DNA from: Odoribacter sp. AF15-53
GTDB taxonomy: Bacteria > Bacteroidota > Bacteroidia > Bacteroidales > Marinifilaceae
Assembly: GCF_003479425.1 (NCBI RefSeq)
Contig: NZ_QUHC01000002.1
Coordinates: 693,033-757,032, forward strand
Reading direction: 5' to 3'
DNA: 64,000 nt
The first letter of the stretch is position 1. Each line of letters opens with the position of its first letter. Position numbers and translations under genes: made by a program. The notes under the pieces are model-generated. The model saw nothing but the letters and a program-made list of their open reading frames with translations, did no database searches and was not told where the DNA came from. Below, piece by piece: positions 42,213 to 50,195 of the stretch.

Positions 42213-43712
42213 TCAAGGATTAGGAACCAATGCCGGATTCCGGGTTAAAATATAATCGGGAATTGCAAACACATACCGGGGATCTCCTTTTTCCAACACG
42301 AACACTTGCGGAACTTGATCGACATCCGAGCGAAATACATGCTCAATCCGCGGCATACCATATCGCCGCAAATCAAACCAACGATGATCTTCGAAATTCA
42401 ATTCCCGCCGACGTTCGTCTCTACAAAACTGTAACAAATTTTCCCCTGTCAAATTGCTCACAGGCTGATAAGCCACATTACGCGTGTCATAACGGTGGCG
42501 ACGCAACTCGTTCAAATCGTCCAATGCCAATTTCTCATCGCCCATATGTATGTAAGCCTCCGCACGATTCAAATACAACTCGGCCACACGCATTCCTTTC
42601 ACGCATTGACTGGACAAGGCCGAAGAACCGCTTTTCTTCTCCCCCCAAGTGATTCCTTTATTGGGATAAATCGATTGAACCGGGGCCCAAGAGAAATAAA
42701 ACAGGTAACGCAAATCCTTTCTATCCCACGTGTCATCCTGGTAATCATACAATTCTCTCAACTCCGCCGAAGCCCAGTAACTCCGATAACGCCAGAAACC
42801 ACTCCAATCATATGATTCGTATTCATTATCATTACCATAGCCATACCATATCGCCTCCGGACTATTTAATCCGTACACTCCATCCGTGAAAACACCCCCA
42901 TCCGCATACCGAGCAAGATTAATCAGCTCTGAATTTTTCTCGAGGGCCTTGGAAGCATACTCCTCGGCTTTTTCCCATTTTTCCATGTACAAATACATCC
43001 GGGAAAGAAGCGTGTAAACAAACATATCTGTCACCTTGTATTTAGAATTTTCCTTCCCGTATTTTTCTAACATGGGAAGCGCTTCCAAAAGATCTTCCTC
43101 AACTTGTTGATAAATTCTTGCCACCGACACCCGTGGAAGCGGATCGTCTTTTACAGTAGATGATATTAACAAAGGCAGCCCGGGAGTCTTTTCGATATCC
43201 ACACCTTCAGCATTATAAGGCTGTCCATATAAATTTACGAGCATGAAATAGAACCACGCCCGCATGGCTAACGCCTGTCCCCGTACATTCAATTTGTCGT
43301 CCTCCTCTCCTTTCACTTTATCTAATTGATCTAACACGGTATTACATCCCATAATACGGCTAAAATAATGTTCATAAGTTTTCACACTACTTCCCAATCC
43401 ATTGCTTTCCATAAGTTCATACATATTCTTTTGCCAAGTAAAAGGTCCTTCGTAACGTTTAATGGCCGTAATCGCAAGTTCCAAATTAGTAAAAGAACTT
43501 TCCGCATCGTCTGTCATTAATTCCAGATAATTATGGAAAGAAACACCAGCCGGATACACACCCCCCATCATCAATTCTTTCAAATCATCCACGGAACTGG
43601 GCCGCATTTCATCTTGACTACTCTCTTCCAAAAAATCTTCACACCCACACAGACCTCCTGTCATCAAAAGTGCCAATATCATTAAAACATAATATATCTT
43701 ATTCATAACCAT
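42213..43712 (-). CDS. SusD/RagB family outer-membrane lipoprotein, locus 3
   Basis: About 499 residues. Signal peptide with lipobox GLCGC followed by EDFLEESSQDEMRPSSVDD, the opening of the SusD branch that pairs with metallohydrolase lipoproteins. Inner helices include NVRGQALAMRAWFYFMLVNL and LLSRMYLYMEKWEKAEEYA; the C-terminal part has LLQFCRDERRRELNFEDHRW, with the E-x-R-R-E-L-x-F-E-x-x-R-W-x-D-L motif of SusD proteins. Starts at 43712 and 43706 are both ATG; the longest frame begins with TTG at 43715. It starts 4 bases after SusC, so translation is coupled. Confidence 0.92.
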   Translation of the reverse strand: MVMNKIYYVLMILALLMTGGLCGCEDFLEESSQDEMRPSSVDDLKELMMGGVYPAGVSFHNYLELMTDDAESSFTNLELAITAIKRYEGPFTWQKNMYELMESNGLGSSVKTYEHYFSRIMGCNTVLDQLDKVKGEEDDKLNVRGQALAMRAWFYFMLVNLYGQPYNAEGVDIEKTPGLPLLISSTVKDDPLPRVSVARIYQQVEEDLLEALPMLEKYGKENSKYKVTDMFVYTLLSRMYLYMEKWEKAEEYASKALEKNSELINLARYADGGVFTDGVYGLNSPEAIWYGYGNDNEYESYDWSGFWRYRSYWASAELRELYDYQDDTWDRKDLRYLFYFSWAPVQSIYPNKGITWGEKKSGSSALSSQCVKGMRVAELYLNRAEAYIHMGDEKLALDDLNELRRHRYDTRNVAYQPVSNLTGENLLQFCRDERRRELNFEDHRWFDLRRYGMPRIEHVFRSDVDQVPQVFVLEKGDPRYVFAIPDYILTRNPALVPNP

Positions 43713-43716
43713 CAAA

Positions 43717-46700
43717 TTAAAAAGTTACATTTATACCCAAAGAATACGTTTTGGTAATCGGTTGCTTTCCCGTGGCCACCTCCGGATCCACTCCTTTATA
43801 CCCTTTACTCACGATCATGAAAGGATTGCTTACAGAGCCATTCACGGATAAAGACTTCACGCCCAAGTAACGCAAAACGCGATCAGGCAAGCTGTAAGAC
43901 AACGAGAGGTTGTTGCACCGCAAAAAAGAAGCATTTACTACCCGCACATTAGAATTGTCATATAACTCGTAAGCATAAAGTAGTCTCTGCTGGCTCCAAT
44001 CCAAATCTATCGTTGACGGATCCGGTATCTGTGCCGCATCCAATGAAGGGATAGCCGGGATATCAGTAAATGCCTCGTCACCCGGTTTACGCCATCTATT
44101 TACATACTCTTTTGACAGATTATAGTAAGGGCTGGGTAAATGCAACATAGCCATTTTCGTGTTCCCTTCCCCGGCAAATAATTTATTCAAGAAACGCTTA
44201 TTTCCCAAGCTCAAGTTAAATGAAGCTGAAAGCGAGAACGTTTTATAACGGAAAACCGTATTCAGTCCTCCGGTGAAATCCGGCTCCAACTTTCCGGCAT
44301 ATATCATGTATGTCGTCGGATCATTCACGATATCGGGATTTTCCTCCCGAGTAGGTATATTAAACAACGGGTAACCGTATTCCGAGTCCAATCCGGCGTA
44401 ATCAAACACCCAGAACGAAGACACGGCATATCCCCCCTTATGGAAATTACCGCTTACCGCAGTTTCCCAATTATTATTTGAAATAACAGAACTTTCGAGT
44501 TTATTAAAATTTTTAGACGTGTTTAATCCCAAGCTCCAAGTGACATTCTTTGAACGTATCAAGGTCCCATTCAATGACAGTTCCAAACCGCGATTCATCA
44601 TTTTTCCTCCATTTATCGGCATGGAAGCCGTCCCAAACTCACAAGGCACCTCTTTCATGATAATCATATCTTCCGTCCGTTTTTCATAATACTCGACGGT
44701 TCCCGTGAAACGATTACTCAACAAACCTAAATCCACTCCCAAGTTAATGGATTTCGTCTTTTCCCATCTCAAATCAGCATAGGGTAATGTCTTAATAACC
44801 AACTGGTATTCTTTCGTAATCGGATGAACGACATTTTCAGGAATTGAAGCAATCAAATCCGGTCCGAAATTCTCGGCCACGTTCCCCTGCCAACCGTAAG
44901 ATAAACGAATATTTAATTCACTCAATATACTTTGTCCTTCCAACCAAGGTTCGTTATGAACATTCCAACGAATACCGGTGGACCATACTGGTAAAAAACG
45001 ATTTCTCTTATCCTGCCCGAAGCGATTGGAGGCATCCGTCCGCACGCTCCCCGTGAGCACATAGCGTTCTGCAAATGAATATGTTGCCGTGGCATAAAAC
45101 GAAATTACATTAGACTTGGTATCCGTTATTTTAGAAACCATTTTATCATAAATAGGATTAGGTATTGCCACGTCTCCCCATCCCGTTCCTAACCACTGCC
45201 TTTGCATTATCGTCCGGTCAGGCAGAGTAATCCCTTTTCCTCTCTCCGGGAAATAACCGTACGTGGTTGCCTGTGATCCTTTATTTACAGAAGTGCGTAG
45301 CTCTTGCCCGATAGAAGCTCCCACGCGGTGCAAACCAAACACTTGATTATACGTGAGGCTATTTCGCCAAGTCACGGACGTATTATGCGTTTCTGTCGTA
45401 TTCAACTCTCCACCATGAGGCAACGGGGATTGTTTATAACTATCTGATCCAAATTCAGCCCCACCTTTGTCATATCCCCGGATGCTTGCAATGTAATACG
45501 TATTTTCAGAAGCATACGACTCACCCGTCATATTACTGGTATTCAAACCGAAAAGACTTTCAATACGAATTCCAGGTGCCAACGCCCAATTGAGATTCAC
45601 GTTAACATTTAAACTCCGGGTTTCATTACTGTTCCCTGTCTCATCCAACTCGTTCAGCACGTTGAATGAAAGCGCACCGTTCATCGGGTAAAAAAACAAT
45701 TTCCCGTTATCGTCATAAGGCGAAATAGCCCGGGATGTCTGAATCGCGTAAGTATAAGGATCTACTTGATAAAAAGCTTTCGTAGAAGCGACACTCCCAC
45801 TCAATCGCACGCTGATGTTCAATTTATCGGTAATCCGAGCATCCAGATTCACCGATCCCCCATAGCTATCATTTTCATTTCCCTTGGCAATACCGAAAGT
45901 CTTTCTATAATTAACAGAAGCGTAATAATTTGCCTTACTGTTACCACCCGAAATACTAAGGCTATGATTATGACTAAACGGGACCCTGTACAAAATATCC
46001 ATCCAATCCGTATTCATCGTCTCCAATTTTTTGACACCGGAATCAAAGTCATAATAACTAATCTCTTTATTCAAATAAAGCCGCAATAGATGCTCGTAAC
46101 CCACTAAATCCGAAACTTTATTGCCTAGTATCCGACGTTCATAAATTTCCCGAGAAACGTCAATTCTTTGCTTGGAATTCATTAAATTCATTTTATCGTA
46201 ATTCAATTTTTCCGTTATGGCAAACCCTCCGCTATAATTCACCGACATTTCTCCATCACTACTCTTGCCGCGTTTTGTCGTAATCACAATCACCCCATTC
46301 GCAGCCTTTACCCCATACAAGACTGTTGCGGAAGCATCTTTCAATACCGTAATATTCTCAATGTCATTTGGATTAAGCCACGATATTCCATTCCCCACGA
46401 AATCTTTGATCATATCAAAATTATCCGCCATATTTCCAAATTCCTGAACATTAAAAGGCACCGGATCTTCTTGTATGATCCCATCAACCACCCACACCGG
46501 TTCCGGATTACTTAACAACGTCGAGGTTCCTCGTACTCGTACCTTCTGACGCACCCCTACATACCCGCTGGTGTTCATCACTACCGTACCCGGTAATTTT
46601 CCCTGAAGCATTTGCTCTATACTATTCGTTCCGTCATAAAACAAATCTTCACGAGAGATTGTGTTGGTAGATCCCACCATCTCAGACTTTCGAATTTTCT

Positions 46701-47352
46701 GATATCCCGTTACAATAACCTCTTCGATCACTTTTTTCTCTTCCTCCAACACGACAACGAGCTCTTTTTCTCCCTTGTACTCCACTTCTCTACTAATCAT
46801 TCCTATGAATGAAAAACATAATACCACCGAATCCCTCTGGGGAATAGTAAAAACAAATTGTCCGTTTTGCCCGGTAGAAGTACCCACGGTTGTACCTTTA
46901 ATCAGAATAGTCACACCCGGCAACAATGTCCCCTTTTTATCCTTAACAATCCCACTGATTCGAAGTTCTTTCCGCTGTTGTTGAGTTTGAGGTTTCTCTC
47001 GAATAACCACCACATTATTGTCGTAATAATACTCTAACCCCAACCCGGGCAATATCTCGTCCAACACTTTTGATAATTCTTTTTCTTCAACCTTCACACT
47101 AACTTGTTTATCCTTTATCAAATTATAATTATAAAGGAAATCACAGTTCGTCTGCTTTCTTAATTCCAGAAAAAAGTTGTTTAACGAAACTCGTTTTACC
47201 TCCAACGTGACTTTCATCGCCTGAGATAACCCCCTAGCATGCACTGACATACAAGCTAAAACCATAATAATCGTCAAGAATTTCATAAAGATTAACATTT
47301 TACGCGACAAGACATAACATTCTGTCCACACGCCAATTCGCTTTTTTTTCAT
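43717..47352 (-). CDS. SusC/RagA TonB-dependent transporter with STN signalling domain, locus 3
   Basis: About 1211 residues. The start at ATG 47352 gives MKKKRIGVWTECYVLSRKM and a signal segment (about 20-45); the open frame extends 24 codons further to 47424 but overlaps the fecR-susC hairpin region. STN domain (about 47-115, VTLEVKRVSLNNFFLELRK), carboxypeptidase-regulatory-like domain (about 130-210, ISGIVKDKKGTLLPGVTIL), plug with EEVIVTGYQKIRKSEMVGS and DASATVLYGVKAANGVIVIT, barrel ending SLGINVTF. The STN domain pairs it with FecR 3 upstream. The protein is clearly more distant from SusC 1 and SusC 2 than those are from each other. Confidence 0.93.
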   Translation of the reverse strand: MKKKRIGVWTECYVLSRKMLIFMKFLTIIMVLACMSVHARGLSQAMKVTLEVKRVSLNNFFLELRKQTNCDFLYNYNLIKDKQVSVKVEEKELSKVLDEILPGLGLEYYYDNNVVVIREKPQTQQQRKELRISGIVKDKKGTLLPGVTILIKGTTVGTSTGQNGQFVFTIPQRDSVVLCFSFIGMISREVEYKGEKELVVVLEEEKKVIEEVIVTGYQKIRKSEMVGSTNTISREDLFYDGTNSIEQMLQGKLPGTVVMNTSGYVGVRQKVRVRGTSTLLSNPEPVWVVDGIIQEDPVPFNVQEFGNMADNFDMIKDFVGNGISWLNPNDIENITVLKDASATVLYGVKAANGVIVITTKRGKSSDGEMSVNYSGGFAITEKLNYDKMNLMNSKQRIDVSREIYERRILGNKVSDLVGYEHLLRLYLNKEISYYDFDSGVKKLETMNTDWMDILYRVPFSHNHSLSISGGNSKANYYASVNYRKTFGIAKGNENDSYGGSVNLDARITDKLNISVRLSGSVASTKAFYQVDPYTYAIQTSRAISPYDDNGKLFFYPMNGALSFNVLNELDETGNSNETRSLNVNVNLNWALAPGIRIESLFGLNTSNMTGESYASENTYYIASIRGYDKGGAEFGSDSYKQSPLPHGGELNTTETHNTSVTWRNSLTYNQVFGLHRVGASIGQELRTSVNKGSQATTYGYFPERGKGITLPDRTIMQRQWLGTGWGDVAIPNPIYDKMVSKITDTKSNVISFYATATYSFAERYVLTGSVRTDASNRFGQDKRNRFLPVWSTGIRWNVHNEPWLEGQSILSELNIRLSYGWQGNVAENFGPDLIASIPENVVHPITKEYQLVIKTLPYADLRWEKTKSINLGVDLGLLSNRFTGTVEYYEKRTEDMIIMKEVPCEFGTASMPINGGKMMNRGLELSLNGTLIRSKNVTWSLGLNTSKNFNKLESSVISNNNWETAVSGNFHKGGYAVSSFWVFDYAGLDSEYGYPLFNIPTREENPDIVNDPTTYMIYAGKLEPDFTGGLNTVFRYKTFSLSASFNLSLGNKRFLNKLFAGEGNTKMAMLHLPSPYYNLSKEYVNRWRKPGDEAFTDIPAIPSLDAAQIPDPSTIDLDWSQQRLLYAYELYDNSNVRVVNASFLRCNNLSLSYSLPDRVLRYLGVKSLSVNGSVSNPFMIVSKGYKGVDPEVATGKQPITKTYSLGINVTF

Positions 47353-47428
47353 AAATTTGTTATTTAATTTATTATACCTGCTATACATTCCGTTACCTGC
47401 AAGTTTTGAGAAAGTATAGCGCATTTCA

Positions 47429-47460
47429 ACAAACCGCTAATATGTTTATTATCGGTTTGT
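47429..47460 (-). other. Hairpin at the fecR-susC junction, locus 3
   Basis: ACAAACCG and CGGTTTGT with inner TAAT/ATTA pairing; its 5' arm on the minus strand includes the last codons of fecR. Same position as the hairpins in loci 1 and 2. Confidence 0.5.
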
Positions 47461-48600
47461 TTTATTTTTAATTATCACTTTGTTTTCCTTGAAAATAAAC
47501 TCGACCGCATTCGTATCTTCAAATTTTTTCAACAGATACTGAATATCCGCATAACGTTTCAATTGCCCCGTAAAAAGCAAGCTTTTAGCTTCCGGGTCTT
47601 CGAAGACAACGGTCAAATTATACCAAAGAGATATTGTTGATAAAATCTCCTCCAATGATGTCTGATCAAAAAAATAGTAACCGTCTTTCCAAGATGTATA
47701 CAACTCGGAATTTACCTCCCGGATAGAAGACTCATTTGTCTTTTTATCAAAAACAACTTGAGAACCGGGATACATTCGATAAGTGGTATCGGGTAAAAGG
47801 ATTTGTAACGCACCCTCTTGAAGAGTTGTCGCTATAAAATCTTGCTGTGAATAGGAACGAATATTAAAGGAAGTTCCTAATACAACCACAGTCTGTTGAC
47901 CGGAACGAACAACAAATTTTCGAGTTTCATCACGAGCAACTTGAAAAAAAGCTTCTCCTGTTAAGAACACTTCCCGTTGGTCCCCTTGAAACACCACTGG
48001 ATAACGAATTTCCGAACCGGAATTCAAACAAACCTTAGTCCCATCTGCAAGTAAAAGATTGTACTCGGCACCAACAGGTATTCTCAACGTGTTATACTTT
48101 AACCCGCTCTCCCGTGCTCGTGCAATATAAACCAACATATTTTCAGTATTGGTAATTTCAGATAAACTGTCCGCATGAACAATATCCTGAACATCAGGTG
48201 TAAGAGATATAATTTGTCCATTATCCAATTTTAACTCGGCATACGTCTTACCTGAAGTTAAGTGAGTAATTTTAGAATCAATATTTTCCATGAATAAATA
48301 ATCATACATGAAAAATATCCCCACAAATAATATAATTCCCGCGGCAACAGATGACCACCACGTCATCTTCCTAAACCGGGATTTACGCCGAATTTTCATT
48401 AATATTGAACGATAAGCAAAAGTAGAATCTTTTCCCATCCGTTCATCTACAGCATATCTTTCTCTTAACACCCTCCAAAACTCAACAAACTCCTTATCTC
48501 CCTTGTCTCGCATCAAGCGATTTTCCAAAAAAGCGGCCTCTTCCTTGGACAAAGGTTCTCCCGCTAAATAGTCAGCTAAAATCTCTTCTATTATTCTCAT
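47449..48600 (-). CDS. FecR family anti-sigma factor, locus 3
   Basis: 383 residues. Membrane helix at about 80-102 (SSVAAGIILFVGIFFMYDYLF), FecR domain (NTLRIPVGAEYNLLLADGT, about 170-270), C-terminal DUF4974-type domain (about 310-380, LLFTGQLKRYADIQYLLKK). Starts 51 bases after the sigma gene. Expected to hold the sigma factor until SusC 3 signals substrate arrival. Confidence 0.92.
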   Translation of the reverse strand: MRIIEEILADYLAGEPLSKEEAAFLENRLMRDKGDKEFVEFWRVLRERYAVDERMGKDSTFAYRSILMKIRRKSRFRKMTWWSSVAAGIILFVGIFFMYDYLFMENIDSKITHLTSGKTYAELKLDNGQIISLTPDVQDIVHADSLSEITNTENMLVYIARARESGLKYNTLRIPVGAEYNLLLADGTKVCLNSGSEIRYPVVFQGDQREVFLTGEAFFQVARDETRKFVVRSGQQTVVVLGTSFNIRSYSQQDFIATTLQEGALQILLPDTTYRMYPGSQVVFDKKTNESSIREVNSELYTSWKDGYYFFDQTSLEEILSTISLWYNLTVVFEDPEAKSLLFTGQLKRYADIQYLLKKFEDTNAVEFIFKENKVIIKNKTNR

Positions 48601-48651
48601 CCTGTTTCATATTTTTCTTCTACTGTCAAGAAAAAACAAAACAGGTGACAG

Positions 48652-49227
48652 TTAAACCCTCTTTTTTTCTAACAAAAAGAAAAAAAGAGTAAAAAAAAGA
48701 TCATTATTAATTTGTTCCCGCAAAAAACGAATAGAGCGTACCAATTGTGTTTTTACCGTATTTACACTAATTCCCAACACATCAGCCACTTCTTGATACT
48801 TCATATTTTTAACTGAAACCATTAGAAAGATTTTTCGACGCTCCTCGGGTAATTTATCTATTATTGAAAACAAGAATTCCAACCTATCTGTCTCCAAATC
48901 CTCAAATGCGGTCTCCTCCTCTTCTCTCTCCGCGGCAAAACTGGTATAGACTTGTTGTTGCTTCTTTTGCTTTTTCAAATAACGTAACGAGGTAAAACGA
49001 ACGCATTTATACATATAATCAACAATACTACCCGAAATATAAAGATGTCGTTTATGTATCCAAAAATCAACAAACACTTCTTGCACAATGTCTTCTGCTG
49101 CCTCCGGATCATCTACAATACTATCTGCAAAATAAACCAATGAACGGTAACAATAATTATAAAGAAGTTGAAAGCCTTCACCCTCATTTATTTGAAACGC
49201 GGACAATATGGTTTTAGCATCACTCAT
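48652..49227 (-). CDS. ECF RNA polymerase sigma factor, locus 3
   Basis: 191 residues. Region 2: AEDIVQEVFVDFWIHKRHL and YMYKCVRFTSLRYLKKQKK; region 4: MKYQEVADVLGISVNTVKTQ. An in-frame ATG at 49257 exists, but the promoter at 49244-49273 places the transcript start at about 49236, inside that longer frame, so ATG 49227 (MSDAKTILSAF) must be the start and the 5' leader is very short. It heads locus 3 and is divergent from rsmE. Confidence 0.92.
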   Translation of the reverse strand: MSDAKTILSAFQINEGEGFQLLYNYCYRSLVYFADSIVDDPEAAEDIVQEVFVDFWIHKRHLYISGSIVDYMYKCVRFTSLRYLKKQKKQQQVYTSFAAEREEEETAFEDLETDRLEFLFSIIDKLPEERRKIFLMVSVKNMKYQEVADVLGISVNTVKTQLVRSIRFLREQINNDLFFTLFFFLLEKKRV

Positions 49228-49243
49228 ATTTTGCTGTTTTGTA

Positions 49244-49273
49244 CAAAAATATATCATTTTAATAAAAAAACAA
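49244..49273 (-). promoter_or_regulatory. Promoter of locus 3 sigma gene
   Basis: Minus-strand TTTG (ending at plus 49271), 19-base spacer, TATTTTTG (plus 49244-49251). Spacer and -7 element are the same as in the locus 1 sigma promoter. It decides the sigma start codon. Confidence 0.75.
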
Positions 49274-49311
49274 AGAAAAATATATTAAACACTTTCCCCA
49301 CAAAAGGAGAA

Positions 49312-49342
49312 TTGGAAATTCTCCGGCAATTATATATTTTTG
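49312..49342 (+). promoter_or_regulatory. rsmE promoter
   Basis: TTG at 49312-49314, 20-base spacer, TATTTTTG at 49335-49342, about 24 bases before the ATG. Confidence 0.65.
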
Positions 49343-49365
49343 TACCAATCATCAAATCCTGATTT

Positions 49366-50070
49366 ATGCATTTATTTTACACGCCGGATATTACAAGAGA
49401 CCAGTACACGCTTCCCGAGGAAGAGTCAAAACATTGCGTTAAAGTCCTTCGCCTCGAAACGGGAGACCGGATTTCGCTCATTGACGGTAAAGGCGGTTTT
49501 TACCAATGCGAGATCGTACAGGCTAACGCCAAACGTTGCGAGGTGAAATGCATTGAAAAGGTCGAAAAGTACGGACAAAGGGATTTCCACATCCACATTG
49601 CCATCGCCCCGACCAAAAATATCGAGCGCATCGAATGGTTTCTTGAAAAATGTACCGAAATCGGGATAGACGAAATCACCCCCTTACTTTGCGATCACTC
49701 CGAACGCAAAATCATCAAGGAGGATCGCCTTGAAAAAGTGATTATTTCTGCCATGAAACAATCGCTCAAAGCCTATCTTCCCCGGCTCCACCCGATGACG
49801 GAGTTCTCCCGTTTCGTGAAAAATCACGAAAACTCGCTGAAATGTATCGCCCATTGTGACGAGGGAAATAAAAAATCTCTTCACGAAATATATTCTCCCG
49901 GTCAGGACATCACGATCCTTATCGGCCCGGAAGGTGATTTTTCGGCAAATGAAATAAAACTTGCCCTAGAACAAAATTTCAGCCCCGTCACCCTAGGCGA
50001 AAGCCGATTACGAACGGAGACCGCCGGAATAGTGGCCTGCCACAGTATCAATTTCATGAATCAGAAATAA
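49366..50070 (+). CDS. rsmE: 16S rRNA (uracil(1498)-N(3))-methyltransferase
   Basis: 234 residues. Adds a methyl group from SAM to N3 of U1498 in 16S rRNA. An N-terminal PUA-like RNA-binding domain (about 1-70, EEESKHCVKVLRLETGDRIS) precedes a SPOUT-class knotted domain with TKNIERIEWFLEKCTEIGID and the SAM-binding knot ILIGPEGDFSANEI ... LGESRLRTETAGIVA. Complete and of standard length. Single gene, divergent from locus 3. Confidence 0.96.
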   Translation: MHLFYTPDITRDQYTLPEEESKHCVKVLRLETGDRISLIDGKGGFYQCEIVQANAKRCEVKCIEKVEKYGQRDFHIHIAIAPTKNIERIEWFLEKCTEIGIDEITPLLCDHSERKIIKEDRLEKVIISAMKQSLKAYLPRLHPMTEFSRFVKNHENSLKCIAHCDEGNKKSLHEIYSPGQDITILIGPEGDFSANEIKLALEQNFSPVTLGESRLRTETAGIVACHSINFMNQK

Positions 50071-50148
50071 AATATTAGCACGAATAACAGACTTATTATT
50101 CTTGATAAATCATAAATCCAAAATGAAGTAGTTCCGCAATATTATTTG

Positions 50149-50156
50149 TATTTTTG
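50149..50156 (+). promoter_or_regulatory. -7 element before the helicase gene
   Basis: TATTTTTG, 40 bases upstream of the GTG start; no good -33 TTG. Confidence 0.4.
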
Positions 50157-50195
50157 CAGGCACAAGATTAAATGTTTTTCTGAATCGTAATTATC

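Noticed and set aside
7801-47448. A shared ECF-sigma promoter motif upstream of the three susC genes (GTGAA or TTGAA followed by a CG element)
   Set aside because: The three upstream regions do not align convincingly by eye, and each sigma factor may recognise a different sequence; needs motif search over many loci.
49228-49257. ATG 49257 as start of the locus 3 sigma factor
   Set aside because: The predicted transcription start lies downstream of it, so the extra ten codons would not be transcribed.
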